18,108 nucleotides of DNA, from the NCBI GenBank assembly GCA_014378155.1, contig JACMOF010000349.1, positions 1 through 18,108 of the forward strand. The letters are read 5' to 3'. Made by a program: the position numbers and the translations under genes. Origin of the DNA: Caulobacter sp. (GTDB taxonomy: Bacteria > Pseudomonadota > Alphaproteobacteria > Caulobacterales > Caulobacteraceae). This document shows positions 6,090 through 15,391 of this stretch, piece by piece (positions within the stretch are counted from its first letter, which is position 1; every line of letters begins with the position of its first letter). A model generated the notes under the pieces. That model had not been told where the DNA came from. It ran no database searches and saw only the letters and a program-made list of their open reading frames with translations.

Positions 6090-7202
6090 ATGTCTCGTTC
6101 ATTCTTCGCTTCCGTTCTGGGCCTTGCTCTCGCCGCCGTCGCCATGGCCTCCAGCCCCGCTGACGCCAAGTCGCGGATCAAGGACATCGTCTCGTTCGAA
6201 GGCGTGCGCGACAACCAGTTGATCGGCTACGGCATCGTCGTCGGCCTGAACGGTTCTGGCGACAGCCTGCGCAACGCGCCGATGACCAAGCAGAGCCTCG
6301 AGGCGATGCTGGAACGACAGGGCGTCAATGTCCGCGACGGCAACCTCAACACCAAGAATACCGCCGCCGTCATGGTCACCGCCAACCTGCCGCCGTTCTC
6401 GGCGTCCGGCGCGCGGATGGACGTCACGGTCTCGACCCTGGGCGACGCCAAGAGCCTGCTGGGCGGCACCCTGCTGGTCACCTCGCTGCAGGGCGCGGAC
6501 GGCCAGACCTATGCGGTGGCCCAGGGCTCGGTGCAGACCGGCTCGGTCTCGGCCGGCGGGGCCTCGGGCTCTTCCGTCACAAAGGGCGTGCCGACCGCAG
6601 GTCGGATCGCCGCCGGCGGCATTATCGAAAAGGAAACCGGCTTCCAGATGGTCGAGATGGGTGAGATGCGCATGACCCTGCGCAACCCCGACTTCACCAC
6701 CTCGCGCCGGATCTCCGACGCCATCAACACCAAGTTTCCCCGCTCGGCCCAGGCCCAGAACCCGACCATCGTCGCGGTGCGCCCGCCGGCCGGCATGGAC
6801 ATGATCAGCTTCGTCACCGCCATCGAGAACCTGGAGGTCGAGCCCGACAGCCCAGCCAAGGTGATCATCGACGAGGTGGCCGGCGTCATCGTGATGGGGG
6901 ACGACGTTCGCATCAGCCAGGTGGCGATCGCCCAGGGCAACCTGACCATCTCTGTCCAGGAAAACCCGGCCGTCAGCCAACCGGCCCCGTTCAGCCAGGG
7001 CCAGACCCAGGTCGTCCCGCAGTCCGCCGTCAGCGTCAACGAGGAGACCGGCAAGAGGCTGCTGACCCTGGGCGGCGGCGCCTCGCTGAAGAGCCTGGTC
7101 GGCGGCCTCAACGCCTTGGGCGTCACGCCCCGCGACATGATCTCGGTCCTGCAGGCCATCAAGGCTGCAGGCGCCCTGCAAGCCGACATCGAGGTGATGT
7201 GA
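6090..7202 (+). CDS. flgI: Flagellar P-ring protein FlgI
   Basis: Predicted 370 aa, the normal size. ATG 6090 follows AGGA by 5 nt and opens a signal peptide (MSRSFFASVLGLALAAVAMA, likely cut after ADA near residue 26), as expected for a periplasmic protein exported by Sec. The mature start RIKDIVSFEGVRDNQLIGYG is the FlgI hallmark, followed by GLNGSGDS, ARMDVTVSTLGDAKSLLGGTLL, GRIAAGGIIEKE, and the C-terminal LKSLVGGLNALGVTPRDMISVLQAIKAAGALQADIEVM. FlgI polymerises into the P ring around the rod in the peptidoglycan layer. It is the first gene of a three-gene operon, expressed from a sigma-54 promoter, and divergent from fliX. An extended in-frame ORF from 5955 is excluded because it lacks the signal peptide context and covers the promoter. 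Confidence 0.97.
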   Translation: MSRSFFASVLGLALAAVAMASSPADAKSRIKDIVSFEGVRDNQLIGYGIVVGLNGSGDSLRNAPMTKQSLEAMLERQGVNVRDGNLNTKNTAAVMVTANLPPFSASGARMDVTVSTLGDAKSLLGGTLLVTSLQGADGQTYAVAQGSVQTGSVSAGGASGSSVTKGVPTAGRIAAGGIIEKETGFQMVEMGEMRMTLRNPDFTTSRRISDAINTKFPRSAQAQNPTIVAVRPPAGMDMISFVTAIENLEVEPDSPAKVIIDEVAGVIVMGDDVRISQVAIAQGNLTISVQENPAVSQPAPFSQGQTQVVPQSAVSVNEETGKRLLTLGGGASLKSLVGGLNALGVTPRDMISVLQAIKAAGALQADIEVM

Positions 7203-7531
7203 TGAGCGCCCTGTCTACGACAAATATGGCCCTCGCGGCGACGCCGATCGACACAGTCGGCCCCACCGCCACCTCCACCGCCGAACTTCTGCGGCGCGGC
7301 AAGATCAAGGAAACAGCTCAGAAGTTCGAGGCTTCGTTCCTGTCGATCATGCTGCAGTCGATGACCGCTGGCATGAAAACCCCCGAGATCGGAGGCGGCG
7401 GGGCCGGCGAGGACATGTTCAAGTCGCTGCTGACCGAGGAGATGGCCAAGCAGGTCACCAAGGCCGGCGGCATCGGTCTGGCCGCCACGGTCCAGAAGGA
7501 AATGCTGAAGATGCAAGGCTTGAAGGAATAG
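7202..7531 (+). CDS. flgJ: Rod-binding/rod-cap protein (FlgJ N-terminal domain; CheL in Caulobacter)
   Basis: Predicted 109 aa. ATG 7202 overlaps the flgI TGA by one base (TGATG), so translation is coupled; the in-frame GTG at 7199 is a weaker alternative. The FlgJ rod-binding pattern is clear: KETAQKFEASFLSIMLQSM (~33-51), a Gly-rich link, then AGEDMFKSLLTEEMAKQVTKAGGIGLA and a helical tail ending MLKMQGLKE. The C-terminal muramidase domain of enterobacterial FlgJ is absent, as is usual in alphaproteobacteria; a separate lytic enzyme must open the wall for the rod. In Caulobacter annotation this gene is called cheL (chemotactic signal-response protein), a name that predates recognition of the FlgJ domain. 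The protein should act in the periplasm on the growing rod. Confidence 0.92.
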   Translation: MSALSTTNMALAATPIDTVGPTATSTAELLRRGKIKETAQKFEASFLSIMLQSMTAGMKTPEIGGGGAGEDMFKSLLTEEMAKQVTKAGGIGLAATVQKEMLKMQGLKE

Positions 7532-7533
7532 TC

Positions 7534-7980
7534 ATGGCCCTCACCGCCACCGGACCCGACGACCGCGTCGAACAGCTGATCATCCTGACCGAGCGCCTCA
7601 CCGACCTGATCGCCCGCCAGGCCACCGCCTTCGAGGCCCGCCGGCCGCACGAGGCGGCGCAATATGTCGATGAGGTCGCCAAGCTGGCCAATCTGTATCG
7701 CCACGAGTCGACCCGGGTCCGCGCCAGCGTCGCCCTGGTGGCCGGCGCCGAACCGTCCCGCCGCCTGCGGCTGGTCCGCGCCACCGAGGCCTTCGACGCC
7801 GTGCTGGCCCGCCAAGGCCGCGCCGTCACCGCCGCCAAGACCGTCACTGAAGGCCTGGTCCGCGCCATCGCCCAGGAAGTCGCCGAGCAACGCCCCACCG
7901 CGTCGGGCTATGGGCCAGGCTCGCAAGGCGCGGCCTATCGTCAGAACGGCACGGCGATCACGCTGAACCAGCGGGCCTAG
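7534..7980 (+). CDS. flbY: Flagellar protein FlbY (FlgN-like)
   Basis: Predicted 148 aa, starting 2 nt after the flgJ stop and ending at TAG 7978-7980, so it is the third gene of the flgI operon. It is almost entirely helical: VEQLIILTERLTDLIARQATAFEARRPHEAAQYVDEVAKLANLYR (~11-55), then a second long helix RLRLVRATEAFDAVLARQGRAVTAAKTVTEGLVRAIAQEV (~72-112). It ends in a flexible Gly/Tyr tail containing YGPGSQGAAYRQNGTAITL. The helical hairpin and tail recall FlgN-type export chaperones for hook-associated proteins. The Caulobacter name flbY is assigned from synteny after flgI and flgJ/cheL; the chaperone role is inferred. The stop codon belongs to the outer arm of the palindromic repeat that follows. 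Confidence 0.8.
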   Translation: MALTATGPDDRVEQLIILTERLTDLIARQATAFEARRPHEAAQYVDEVAKLANLYRHESTRVRASVALVAGAEPSRRLRLVRATEAFDAVLARQGRAVTAAKTVTEGLVRAIAQEVAEQRPTASGYGPGSQGAAYRQNGTAITLNQRA

Positions 7981-8082
7981 AGCAAGTCGCGCGACATAGG
8001 AATCGCACGGCTTGCTCTAGACTTTTGTTTTCGCATCGCTTTTGCGGAAAACCGGTGACCACTTTTCCGCGCGATGCTCTAG
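7977..8082. repeat. CTAGAGC-type intergenic palindromic repeat, copy 1
   Basis: Two stem-loops in tandem. The first is CTAGAGCAAG (7977-7986) / CTTGCTCTAG (8011-8020). The second is GCATCGC (8033-8039) plus GCGGAAAA (8044-8051), pairing with TTTTCCGC (8063-8070) plus GCGATGC (8071-8077), ending GCTCTAG. The linker has TTTTGTTTTCGCAT and the apex ACCGGTGACC. Its layout matches copy 2 at 10535-10642, and similar elements are scattered in alphaproteobacterial genomes. It may act as terminator for the flgI operon. Confidence 0.75.
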
Positions 8083-8153
8083 CAGACACCGCAAGCATCG
8101 GGTGTCGGCGCGCAGCGCCAGCCGCCACACAGGCTCCAGCACAGGAGCTTGCC

Positions 8154-8627
8154 GTGGCCTTCACCGTTTCCAGCCTGCCGATAGAACCTTTCCAGCCGCT
8201 GTTCGCGCTCGACGACGACGCGCTGGCGGCGCGCGGCATGCTGCGGGTCGTCGCCGACACCGCCTTCGCCTTTCCCTGCCGCGTGACGCTGGACGACGCC
8301 GAGCCCGGCGAGCGGCTGATCCTGCTGAACTATGAGCATCAGCCCGCCGAGAGCCCCTTCCGCTCGGCCCACGCCATCTATGTGCGCGAAGCGGCCGGCG
8401 CGGCGGCCAACGCGACCAACGCCCTGCCGCCCGCCCTGGCCCGGCGCCTGCTGTCGCTTCGCGCCTTCGACGCGGCCGGCATGATGCGCGACGCCGACCT
8501 GGTCGAGGGCGCGCAGGCCGGCCCCGTCATCGAGCGGCTGCTGGCCGACCCGCAGGTCGCCTATCTGCACGCCCACTACGCCCGGCCCGGCTGCTACGCC
8601 GCGCGGATTGATCGCGCGGACGCCTGA
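8154..8627 (+). CDS. DUF1203-family protein
   Basis: Predicted 157 aa from GTG 8154, chosen because AGGAG lies 6 nt upstream; an in-frame ATG at 8025 would begin inside the palindromic repeat. The protein shows the order expected for DUF1203: an N-terminal FxxxPL-like segment (VSSLPIEPFQPLFALDDDAL), then YPCR-like FAFPCRVTLDDAEPGERLILLNYEHQP (~40-65), FRSAHAIYVRE (~68-80), LLSLRAFDAAGMMRDADLVEG (~97-117), and a C-terminal VAYLHAHYARPGCYAARI. There are no transmembrane segments or signal peptide. The conserved Cys, His and Arg residues suggest a small enzyme or binding protein, but no function is known to me. It stands alone between the flagellar operon and a kinase gene. Confidence 0.8.
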   Translation: MAFTVSSLPIEPFQPLFALDDDALAARGMLRVVADTAFAFPCRVTLDDAEPGERLILLNYEHQPAESPFRSAHAIYVREAAGAAANATNALPPALARRLLSLRAFDAAGMMRDADLVEGAQAGPVIERLLADPQVAYLHAHYARPGCYAARIDRADA

Positions 8628-8741
8628 CCGCGTCTGCGACACTTGGAAGCAGGGTTCGATGACGGCGTTATCTCAATGGCGACTTAACCGCGAACAGCTA
8701 AGCTATTCGTAGATCGAGCAGGCGGGGGGACGCACGGTTTT

Positions 8742-10538
8742 ATGAAGCGCGCGGTTGTCAAGTGGGAACCCATCCCGACGAAAGAGATCGTCGGGCCCTA
8801 CATCCCGATCCTCCGCGGATACCTGCTCGCCGCCGCCGCCTACTACGCCGTGATCAGCATCTCTCACCCCTTTTACGAGAGGGGCTGGGGCCTGCTGCTG
8901 CTGGAAGGTCTGGCGATGCTGGCCGCCCTGACCGCTCTGGGCCTGTGGTGGCGCCTAAAGTTCCGTCCGCCAGGACTGGTGGGGCTCGAGACGGCCGCCC
9001 TGACGATGAACGCGCTGCTGATGGCCAATGTCGTGGCCTATCAGGTGCTGCATTTCGAACCGGCCAAGCTGGTCTATTTCGTGCTGATGGCCCTGGTGTT
9101 CGCGACCTCGGCCCCCACCCGCCGCGTGGCCCTGGTCAGTGTTGGCGTGTCGCTCGTCGGCCTGTTGCTGATGGCCCGCAACGCGCCGGGCGACCTGGTC
9201 GCCCAGTACGGCTTCCTGGGCGTGGCGGGAGCCTTCGCCGCCCTGGGCATGTCGACCCTGATGCGGGGGGCGGTGCTGCGCGAGCTGCGCGCTCGCCTGG
9301 CGTCTGACACCCTGAACCGCAAGCTGGAGGCCGAGCTGGGCGAGAACCGCCGCTTGCGTGACGAGGCCCAGGCGCTGGCCCTGACCGCCCAGACCGCCAA
9401 CCGGGTCAAGACCGAGTTCCTCGAGACCATGAGCCACGAGATTCGCACGCCCCTGAACGGCGTGCTGGGCATGGCCCAGGCCATGGAGCGGGCCGAGCTT
9501 TCCGAAGATCAGCGTGGCCGGTTGGCGGTCGTGCAAGACTCCGGTCGGGCGCTACTGGGGGTGATCAACGCCATTCTCGACATCTCGCGGATCGAGGCCG
9601 GCAAGATGGAGATCCTGCGCGCGCCCTTCAGTCTGGACGCCCTGACCGAGACCTTAAGTCGGCTCTATGCGGGCCTGGCCCACGACAAGGGCCTGGTCTT
9701 CGCGCTGGAAGTCGAACCCCAGGCGCGTGGCTGGCGCGACGGCGACGAGGCGCGGCTACGCCAGGTGCTCAGCAATCTGATCTCCAACGCCATCAAGTTC
9801 ACCCAAGCCGGCGCGGTCACCGTGCGCATCGGCGGCGACGCCGTGGGCCTGACCTGCGAGGTGATCGACACCGGGGTGGGCATTCCCGAAGACCGCCATG
9901 CCCAGGTCTTCGAGAAGTTTGTGCAGCTCGACAGCTCGACCACCCGGCGCACCGGGGGCAGCGGGTTGGGCCTGGCCATCTGCCGCGAGTTGGTGACCTT
10001 GATGGGCGGCCGGATCGATTTCGACAGCCCGCAGGGCGGCGGCGCGCGCTTCGCGTTCGACGTGCCTTGCCCCACTGTGGACGGCCTGATCGAGCCCGTA
10101 CCGGCGGCTCCGGTCGAGAGGCCGACCGCGAATGGCGGCCTGCGGATGCTGGTGGTCGATGACAACCAGACCAACCGCACCGTGCTGCAAGCCATGCTGG
10201 CCCATATGGGCGTGGCCTGCGGCGCGGCGCGTGACGGTCAGGAAGCCGTCGCCATGTGGCGCGCCGAGCCCTGGGACGCCATCCTGATGGACATCCACAT
10301 GCCGGGCATGGACGGGTTGGAAGCGGGCCGCGCGATCCGGGCGCTGGAGGCGGCCGGCGATCGGCCGCGCACGCCGATCCTGGCCGTCACCGCCAGCGTG
10401 CTGACGCACGAGACCGACCGCTATCTCGACGCCGGCATGGATGGCTTCGTGGCCAAGCCGATCGCCGCCGCGCGCCTGGTGGCGGCGCTGGAAACGGCGT
10501 TGGCGGGCGCGGTGTCGGCGGGCGTGTCACTGCCCTAG
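8742..10538 (+). CDS. Membrane-bound hybrid sensor histidine kinase/response regulator
   Basis: Predicted 598 aa from ATG 8742. The N-terminal ~175 residues contain about six hydrophobic helices with short loops and no large periplasmic domain, so the signal is probably sensed in or at the membrane. A coiled linker (~180-220) leads to the HisKA motif FLETMSHEIRTPLNGVLG with phospho-acceptor His232. The catalytic domain has the N box LRQVLSNLISNAIKF (Asn349), G1 DTGVGIPED (from Asp376) and G2 TGGSGLGLAICREL (from Thr404). A receiver follows from ~464 (MLVVDDNQTNR), with Asp517 in AILMDIHMPGMDG, then PILAVTASV and FVAKPI. All catalytic residues are present. There is no Hpt or output domain, so the receiver needs a separate phosphotransferase. 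No partner is encoded next to it, and I do not recognise a named orthologue. Confidence 0.93.
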   Translation: MKRAVVKWEPIPTKEIVGPYIPILRGYLLAAAAYYAVISISHPFYERGWGLLLLEGLAMLAALTALGLWWRLKFRPPGLVGLETAALTMNALLMANVVAYQVLHFEPAKLVYFVLMALVFATSAPTRRVALVSVGVSLVGLLLMARNAPGDLVAQYGFLGVAGAFAALGMSTLMRGAVLRELRARLASDTLNRKLEAELGENRRLRDEAQALALTAQTANRVKTEFLETMSHEIRTPLNGVLGMAQAMERAELSEDQRGRLAVVQDSGRALLGVINAILDISRIEAGKMEILRAPFSLDALTETLSRLYAGLAHDKGLVFALEVEPQARGWRDGDEARLRQVLSNLISNAIKFTQAGAVTVRIGGDAVGLTCEVIDTGVGIPEDRHAQVFEKFVQLDSSTTRRTGGSGLGLAICRELVTLMGGRIDFDSPQGGGARFAFDVPCPTVDGLIEPVPAAPVERPTANGGLRMLVVDDNQTNRTVLQAMLAHMGVACGAARDGQEAVAMWRAEPWDAILMDIHMPGMDGLEAGRAIRALEAAGDRPRTPILAVTASVLTHETDRYLDAGMDGFVAKPIAAARLVAALETALAGAVSAGVSLP

Positions 10539-10642
10539 AGCATTTCCCGACCTGACTGCGTCAGGCCGTGAGCTCTAATCTGTTGTTTTGACGCATTTTT
10601 CTTCACGCGAACCGGAACCACTTCGCTCGAAAAATGCTCTAG
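10535..10642. repeat. CTAGAGC-type intergenic palindromic repeat, copy 2
   Basis: Outer arms CTAGAGCATTT (10535-10545) / AAATGCTCTAG (10632-10642) are a perfect 11-bp inverted repeat. Inside are CCTGAC (10551-10556) / GTCAGG (10560-10565) and a second stem GCATTTTTC (10593-10601) / GAAAAATGC (10629-10637) with nested GCGAA / TTCGC. The linker TGTTGTTTTGACGCAT and apex ACCGGAACC correspond to copy 1. The TAG of the kinase gene (10536-10538) lies in the left arm. It sits between convergent genes and could terminate both. Confidence 0.8.
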
Positions 10643-10655
10643 ACGCCTTTAAAGG

Positions 10656-10859
10656 CTAGAAGCTCTGGGCGCTCAGGGCGACGATGGTCTTGAAGGCCCA
10701 GACGGTGACGGCGATGCAGATCAGCAGCGTCCAGACATCGGCCATGGCCGTGCGCGGCTTGGCGGCCTTGGCCGACTTGCCGCCTTTGCCGCCCTTGCCC
10801 TTGGCGGTCGCGGGCCCCGGAGCCTTGGCCACCGCCGTTTTCGCCGCCGCCTTGGCCAA
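10656..10859 (-). CDS. Small Ala/Lys-rich protein with one C-terminal membrane helix
   Basis: Predicted 67 aa from TTG 10859, supported by AGAGGG 8 nt upstream and a stop codon five codons before it; there is no ATG until residue 39. The N-terminal half is basic and low in complexity (Ala, Lys, Gly; e.g. KGKGGKGGKSAKAAKPR). The C-terminal part (ADVWTLLICIAVTVWAFKTIVALSAQSF) is one hydrophobic helix of about 20 residues close to the end, giving a tail-anchored, cytoplasm-facing layout. The basic region could bind nucleic acid or acidic membrane lipid. I do not recognise the family. A shorter product from the internal ATG (29 aa, mostly the helix) is the alternative. It faces the kinase gene across the palindromic repeat. 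Confidence 0.5.
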   Translation of the reverse strand: MAKAAAKTAVAKAPGPATAKGKGGKGGKSAKAAKPRTAMADVWTLLICIAVTVWAFKTIVALSAQSF

Positions 10860-11051
10860 GCTGGTCGCCCTCTAAGTCCGTGCCCGACGCGCGATCTACC
10901 GCCGTTAGACACCGCAGGTGCTGAAGGTCGCGCTTCCAAAGGCGGTTAAGTGAGGGTGAAGGGTGTCACCTTCCCCGGCGACCGGTTACGCGCGTCGCAT
11001 TGTCGTCGCTGTCAGGTTGGGAAACTGCCAGTGGTGAGTTAGCCCCAAAGT

Positions 11052-11076
11052 GCTGCTGACATCTCCTGTCAGCAGC
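11052..11076. repeat. Perfect 10-bp stem-loop upstream of uvrA
   Basis: GCTGCTGACA (11052-11061) / TGTCAGCAGC (11067-11076) with a 5-nt loop, 20 bp before the SOS box. No T-tract follows on either strand. The rest of the 342-bp gap (10860-11201) shows only weak symmetric stretches, such as GGTGA...TCACC near 10957-10972. It could be a terminator, an operator or part of an unannotated RNA. Confidence 0.5.
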
Positions 11077-11095
11077 TCGCCCCCGCACAATCTTT

Positions 11096-11110
11096 GTTCG
11101 CATCCTGTTC
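11096..11110. promoter_or_regulatory. LexA (SOS) box of uvrA
   Basis: GTTC (11096-11099), 7 nt, GTTC (11107-11110): an exact match to the alphaproteobacterial LexA box GTTC-N7-GTTC, ~90 bp upstream of uvrA ATG 11202. A loose promoter TTGTTC (11094-11099) / TTAATT (11116-11121) with a 16-nt spacer would overlap it, so LexA binding would block transcription until DNA damage. Confidence 0.8.
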
Positions 11111-11201
11111 TTGTGTTAATTGCGAGCGTAGCCCCTACATATAGCCGTCGCGTCGCGTCCTCCCCGCGACCCCAAACCTCGCCTCACGCGTTCCGGAAAA
11201 C

Positions 11202-14111
<2,910 letters not shown>

Positions 14112-14114
14112 GAA

Positions 14115-14138
14115 TCCCCGCCCCTCAGCGAGCGGGGA
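14115..14138. terminator. Probable terminator after uvrA
   Basis: Perfect 7-bp GC-rich stem TCCCCGC (14115-14121) / GCGGGGA (14132-14138) with a 10-nt loop, 4 nt after the uvrA TGA and before the end of the convergent membrane-protein gene. There is no T-tract, so strength is uncertain. Confidence 0.5.
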
Positions 14139-14159
14139 GATCGCGTTCGGCGCCGAACC

Positions 14160-15062
14160 TCAGCTGAACACGTCGGCCTTGCTCTCCGCCCCGTCCCCGA
14201 CCAAGGCCCGGTAGATCACGGCGCTCGGCGCATACATCAGGCCGTTCATCACCGCGCCCAAACCGGCGGCGAGAACGATATAGACCGTGCGGGCAGGCGT
14301 GAAATAGCCGGCCATCGATGTGGAGTATGGCTGGATGATCTCTTGCCATGCTTTGTTCCAATCGCCGCCGACCGACAGATAGGTCGCGCCGCCATAGACC
14401 GCGAAGAACAGGAGATAGAGCGGCGTCAGGATCAGGGCGACGAGGGCGTAGACGCCGAGCAGCTTCCAGAACCGCCCTTTGGTCAGTTTCCACGACCCAA
14501 ACACCTGCAGACGTTGCTCCGAGAAGGTCATGGGTCCGGCCAGCGACAGTCGCGTCGCGAAACCGGCCAGAATGACGAGGAACAGCAGGTAGCCGATCAC
14601 AATCACCACTCTGGGACCGCCCGCTGTTCCCGCCAAGAGCAAGCCCGCGATGGATCCCAGGATGAGCACCGGGATCATCGCGACCAGCGTACAGCCGACA
14701 AAGACCAGGCCCATGATGACCCACAGGCCCATCAGCCGTCCTTCGTCCGCGCCGATCCGCAGGCGCGCCCAGGCCGGTTGCTCGGGTCTCAGAATGGCGC
14801 GATAGACAGCCCCGCCCAGAACCGCGGCGAGCAGAAGTCCCAACAGCGCCATCGCCAACTGGCTGATCAAGGCCACGCCCGCCGCCGCCGGGGTTGGCGT
14901 GGCGAGACCGTTCCTCAAGCCGCCCAGGCCGAAGAGCGCCGTCGCGACGCCGAACACTAGGCTGGTGATTAAACTCACCCCCGCCCAGACCAGGATGGTC
15001 TTCGGCTCGCGGCGGATAAGGGCAAAGCCCTCGAAGGCCGTGGTCGTGATCTTGAAATCCAT
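14160..15062 (-). CDS. Polytopic membrane protein, paralog 1 of a local family
   Basis: Predicted 300 aa from ATG 15062 (MDFKITTTAF), with GGGGGA 4 nt upstream; an in-frame extension to 15269 has no ribosome-binding site and is not family-like. About six hydrophobic segments lie near residues 22-45, 62-88, 110-142, 148-168, 197-225 and 256-280. It shares three blocks with the genes at 15392-16333 and 17171-18043: an N-terminal AFEGFALIRREP, a central RAILRPEQPAWARLRIGADEGR, and a later TRLSLAGPMTFSE...WKLTKGRFWKLLGVYAL. The strongly conserved, charged central block probably faces the cytoplasm. No signal peptide or enzyme motif is visible. I do not recognise a named family or function. It is the last gene of the minus-strand set and faces uvrA. 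Confidence 0.85.
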   Translation of the reverse strand: MDFKITTTAFEGFALIRREPKTILVWAGVSLITSLVFGVATALFGLGGLRNGLATPTPAAAGVALISQLAMALLGLLLAAVLGGAVYRAILRPEQPAWARLRIGADEGRLMGLWVIMGLVFVGCTLVAMIPVLILGSIAGLLLAGTAGGPRVVIVIGYLLFLVILAGFATRLSLAGPMTFSEQRLQVFGSWKLTKGRFWKLLGVYALVALILTPLYLLFFAVYGGATYLSVGGDWNKAWQEIIQPYSTSMAGYFTPARTVYIVLAAGLGAVMNGLMYAPSAVIYRALVGDGAESKADVFS

Positions 15063-15081
15063 GAAATCCCCCGGAACCGGA

Positions 15082-15116
15082 GCGCATCCTGGCGTTGCGG
15101 AGCCAAGATGACAAGC
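15082..15116. repeat. Duplicated leader element, copy A (in front of paralog 1)
   Basis: GCGCATCCTGGCGT (15082-15095) and ATGACAAGC (15108-15116) recur with identical 26-bp spacing at 15321 and 15347. On the minus strand CATCTTGGC pairs with GCCAGGATG, a stem-loop like the GTCATCC...GGATG repeats scattered in alphaproteobacterial genomes. It lies 20 bp upstream of ATG 15062. Confidence 0.65.
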
Positions 15117-15126
15117 ATGGTCGAGC

Positions 15127-15231
15127 TTAGTCGAACACGGCGACCTGGGTAAGGCCCAGCGTCCCCAGAGGACGCCGTCGCAGCAGGTTGAAACCCGCCG
15201 CGACCGCGCCGCCGAATTCGAAGTCTCGCAT
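15127..15231 (-). pseudogene. Truncated N-terminal stub of a fourth paralog of the membrane-protein family
   Basis: From ATG 15231 a 34-residue frame ends at TAA 15129-15127. Its first ~26 residues (MRDFEFGGAVAAGFNLLRRR, then PLGTLG) match the N-terminal block of the three neighbouring paralogs, which read F...AFEGFALIRREP, F...AALAGFRLVREHP and F...AALEGVRMTRRKP. The rest of the gene is missing, and the stop falls just before leader copy A, so the stub is probably what remains of a deleted copy. It lies in a different frame from paralog 1, so it is not that gene's N-terminus. A functional micropeptide cannot be excluded. Confidence 0.55.
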
Positions 15232-15237
15232 GCCCGC

Positions 15238-15300
15238 CTACGCGAAGGTGTCGGACACGTTGCGACCACGGAGCTGGGCGTAGATCGCCTTGAAATACAT
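15238..15300 (-). other. 20-codon open frame next to the stub, same frame
   Basis: ATG 15300, preceded by AGGGG, encodes MYFKAIYAQLRGRNVSDTFA and stops at TAG 15240-15238. It begins like paralog 1 (MDFK), with 11 of 12 bases identical around the start (15289-15300 versus 15051-15062). It is in frame with the stub, separated only by the TAG and two codons. It is probably the decayed start of the same lost gene; a leader peptide is the other option. Confidence 0.4.
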
Positions 15301-15320
15301 GGATACCCCTAGCAACAGGC

Positions 15321-15355
15321 GCGCATCCTGGCGTCGCCAGGCGTGAATGACAAGC
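15321..15355. repeat. Duplicated leader element, copy B
   Basis: Second copy of the element at 15082-15116, with the same two conserved blocks and the same spacing, 21 bp upstream of the ATG at 15300. It contains a near-perfect palindrome CCTGGCG-T-CGCCAGG (15327-15341). Together with the stub it accounts for most of the 329-bp gap between paralogs 1 and 2. Confidence 0.65.
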
Positions 15356-15391
15356 GCGGGAGGGGAGACCTCTTGGCGCCTCATGCCGGCT

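Noticed and set aside
6099..7181. 360-codon frame opposite flgI
   Set aside because: Shadow of a highly conserved P-ring gene; no recognisable protein features.
15063..15269. N-terminal extension of paralog 1 up to position 15269
   Set aside because: The added 69 residues have no ribosome-binding site and no family similarity; the true family start MDFKITTTAF has a good site at 15062. The stub in this stretch is in another frame.
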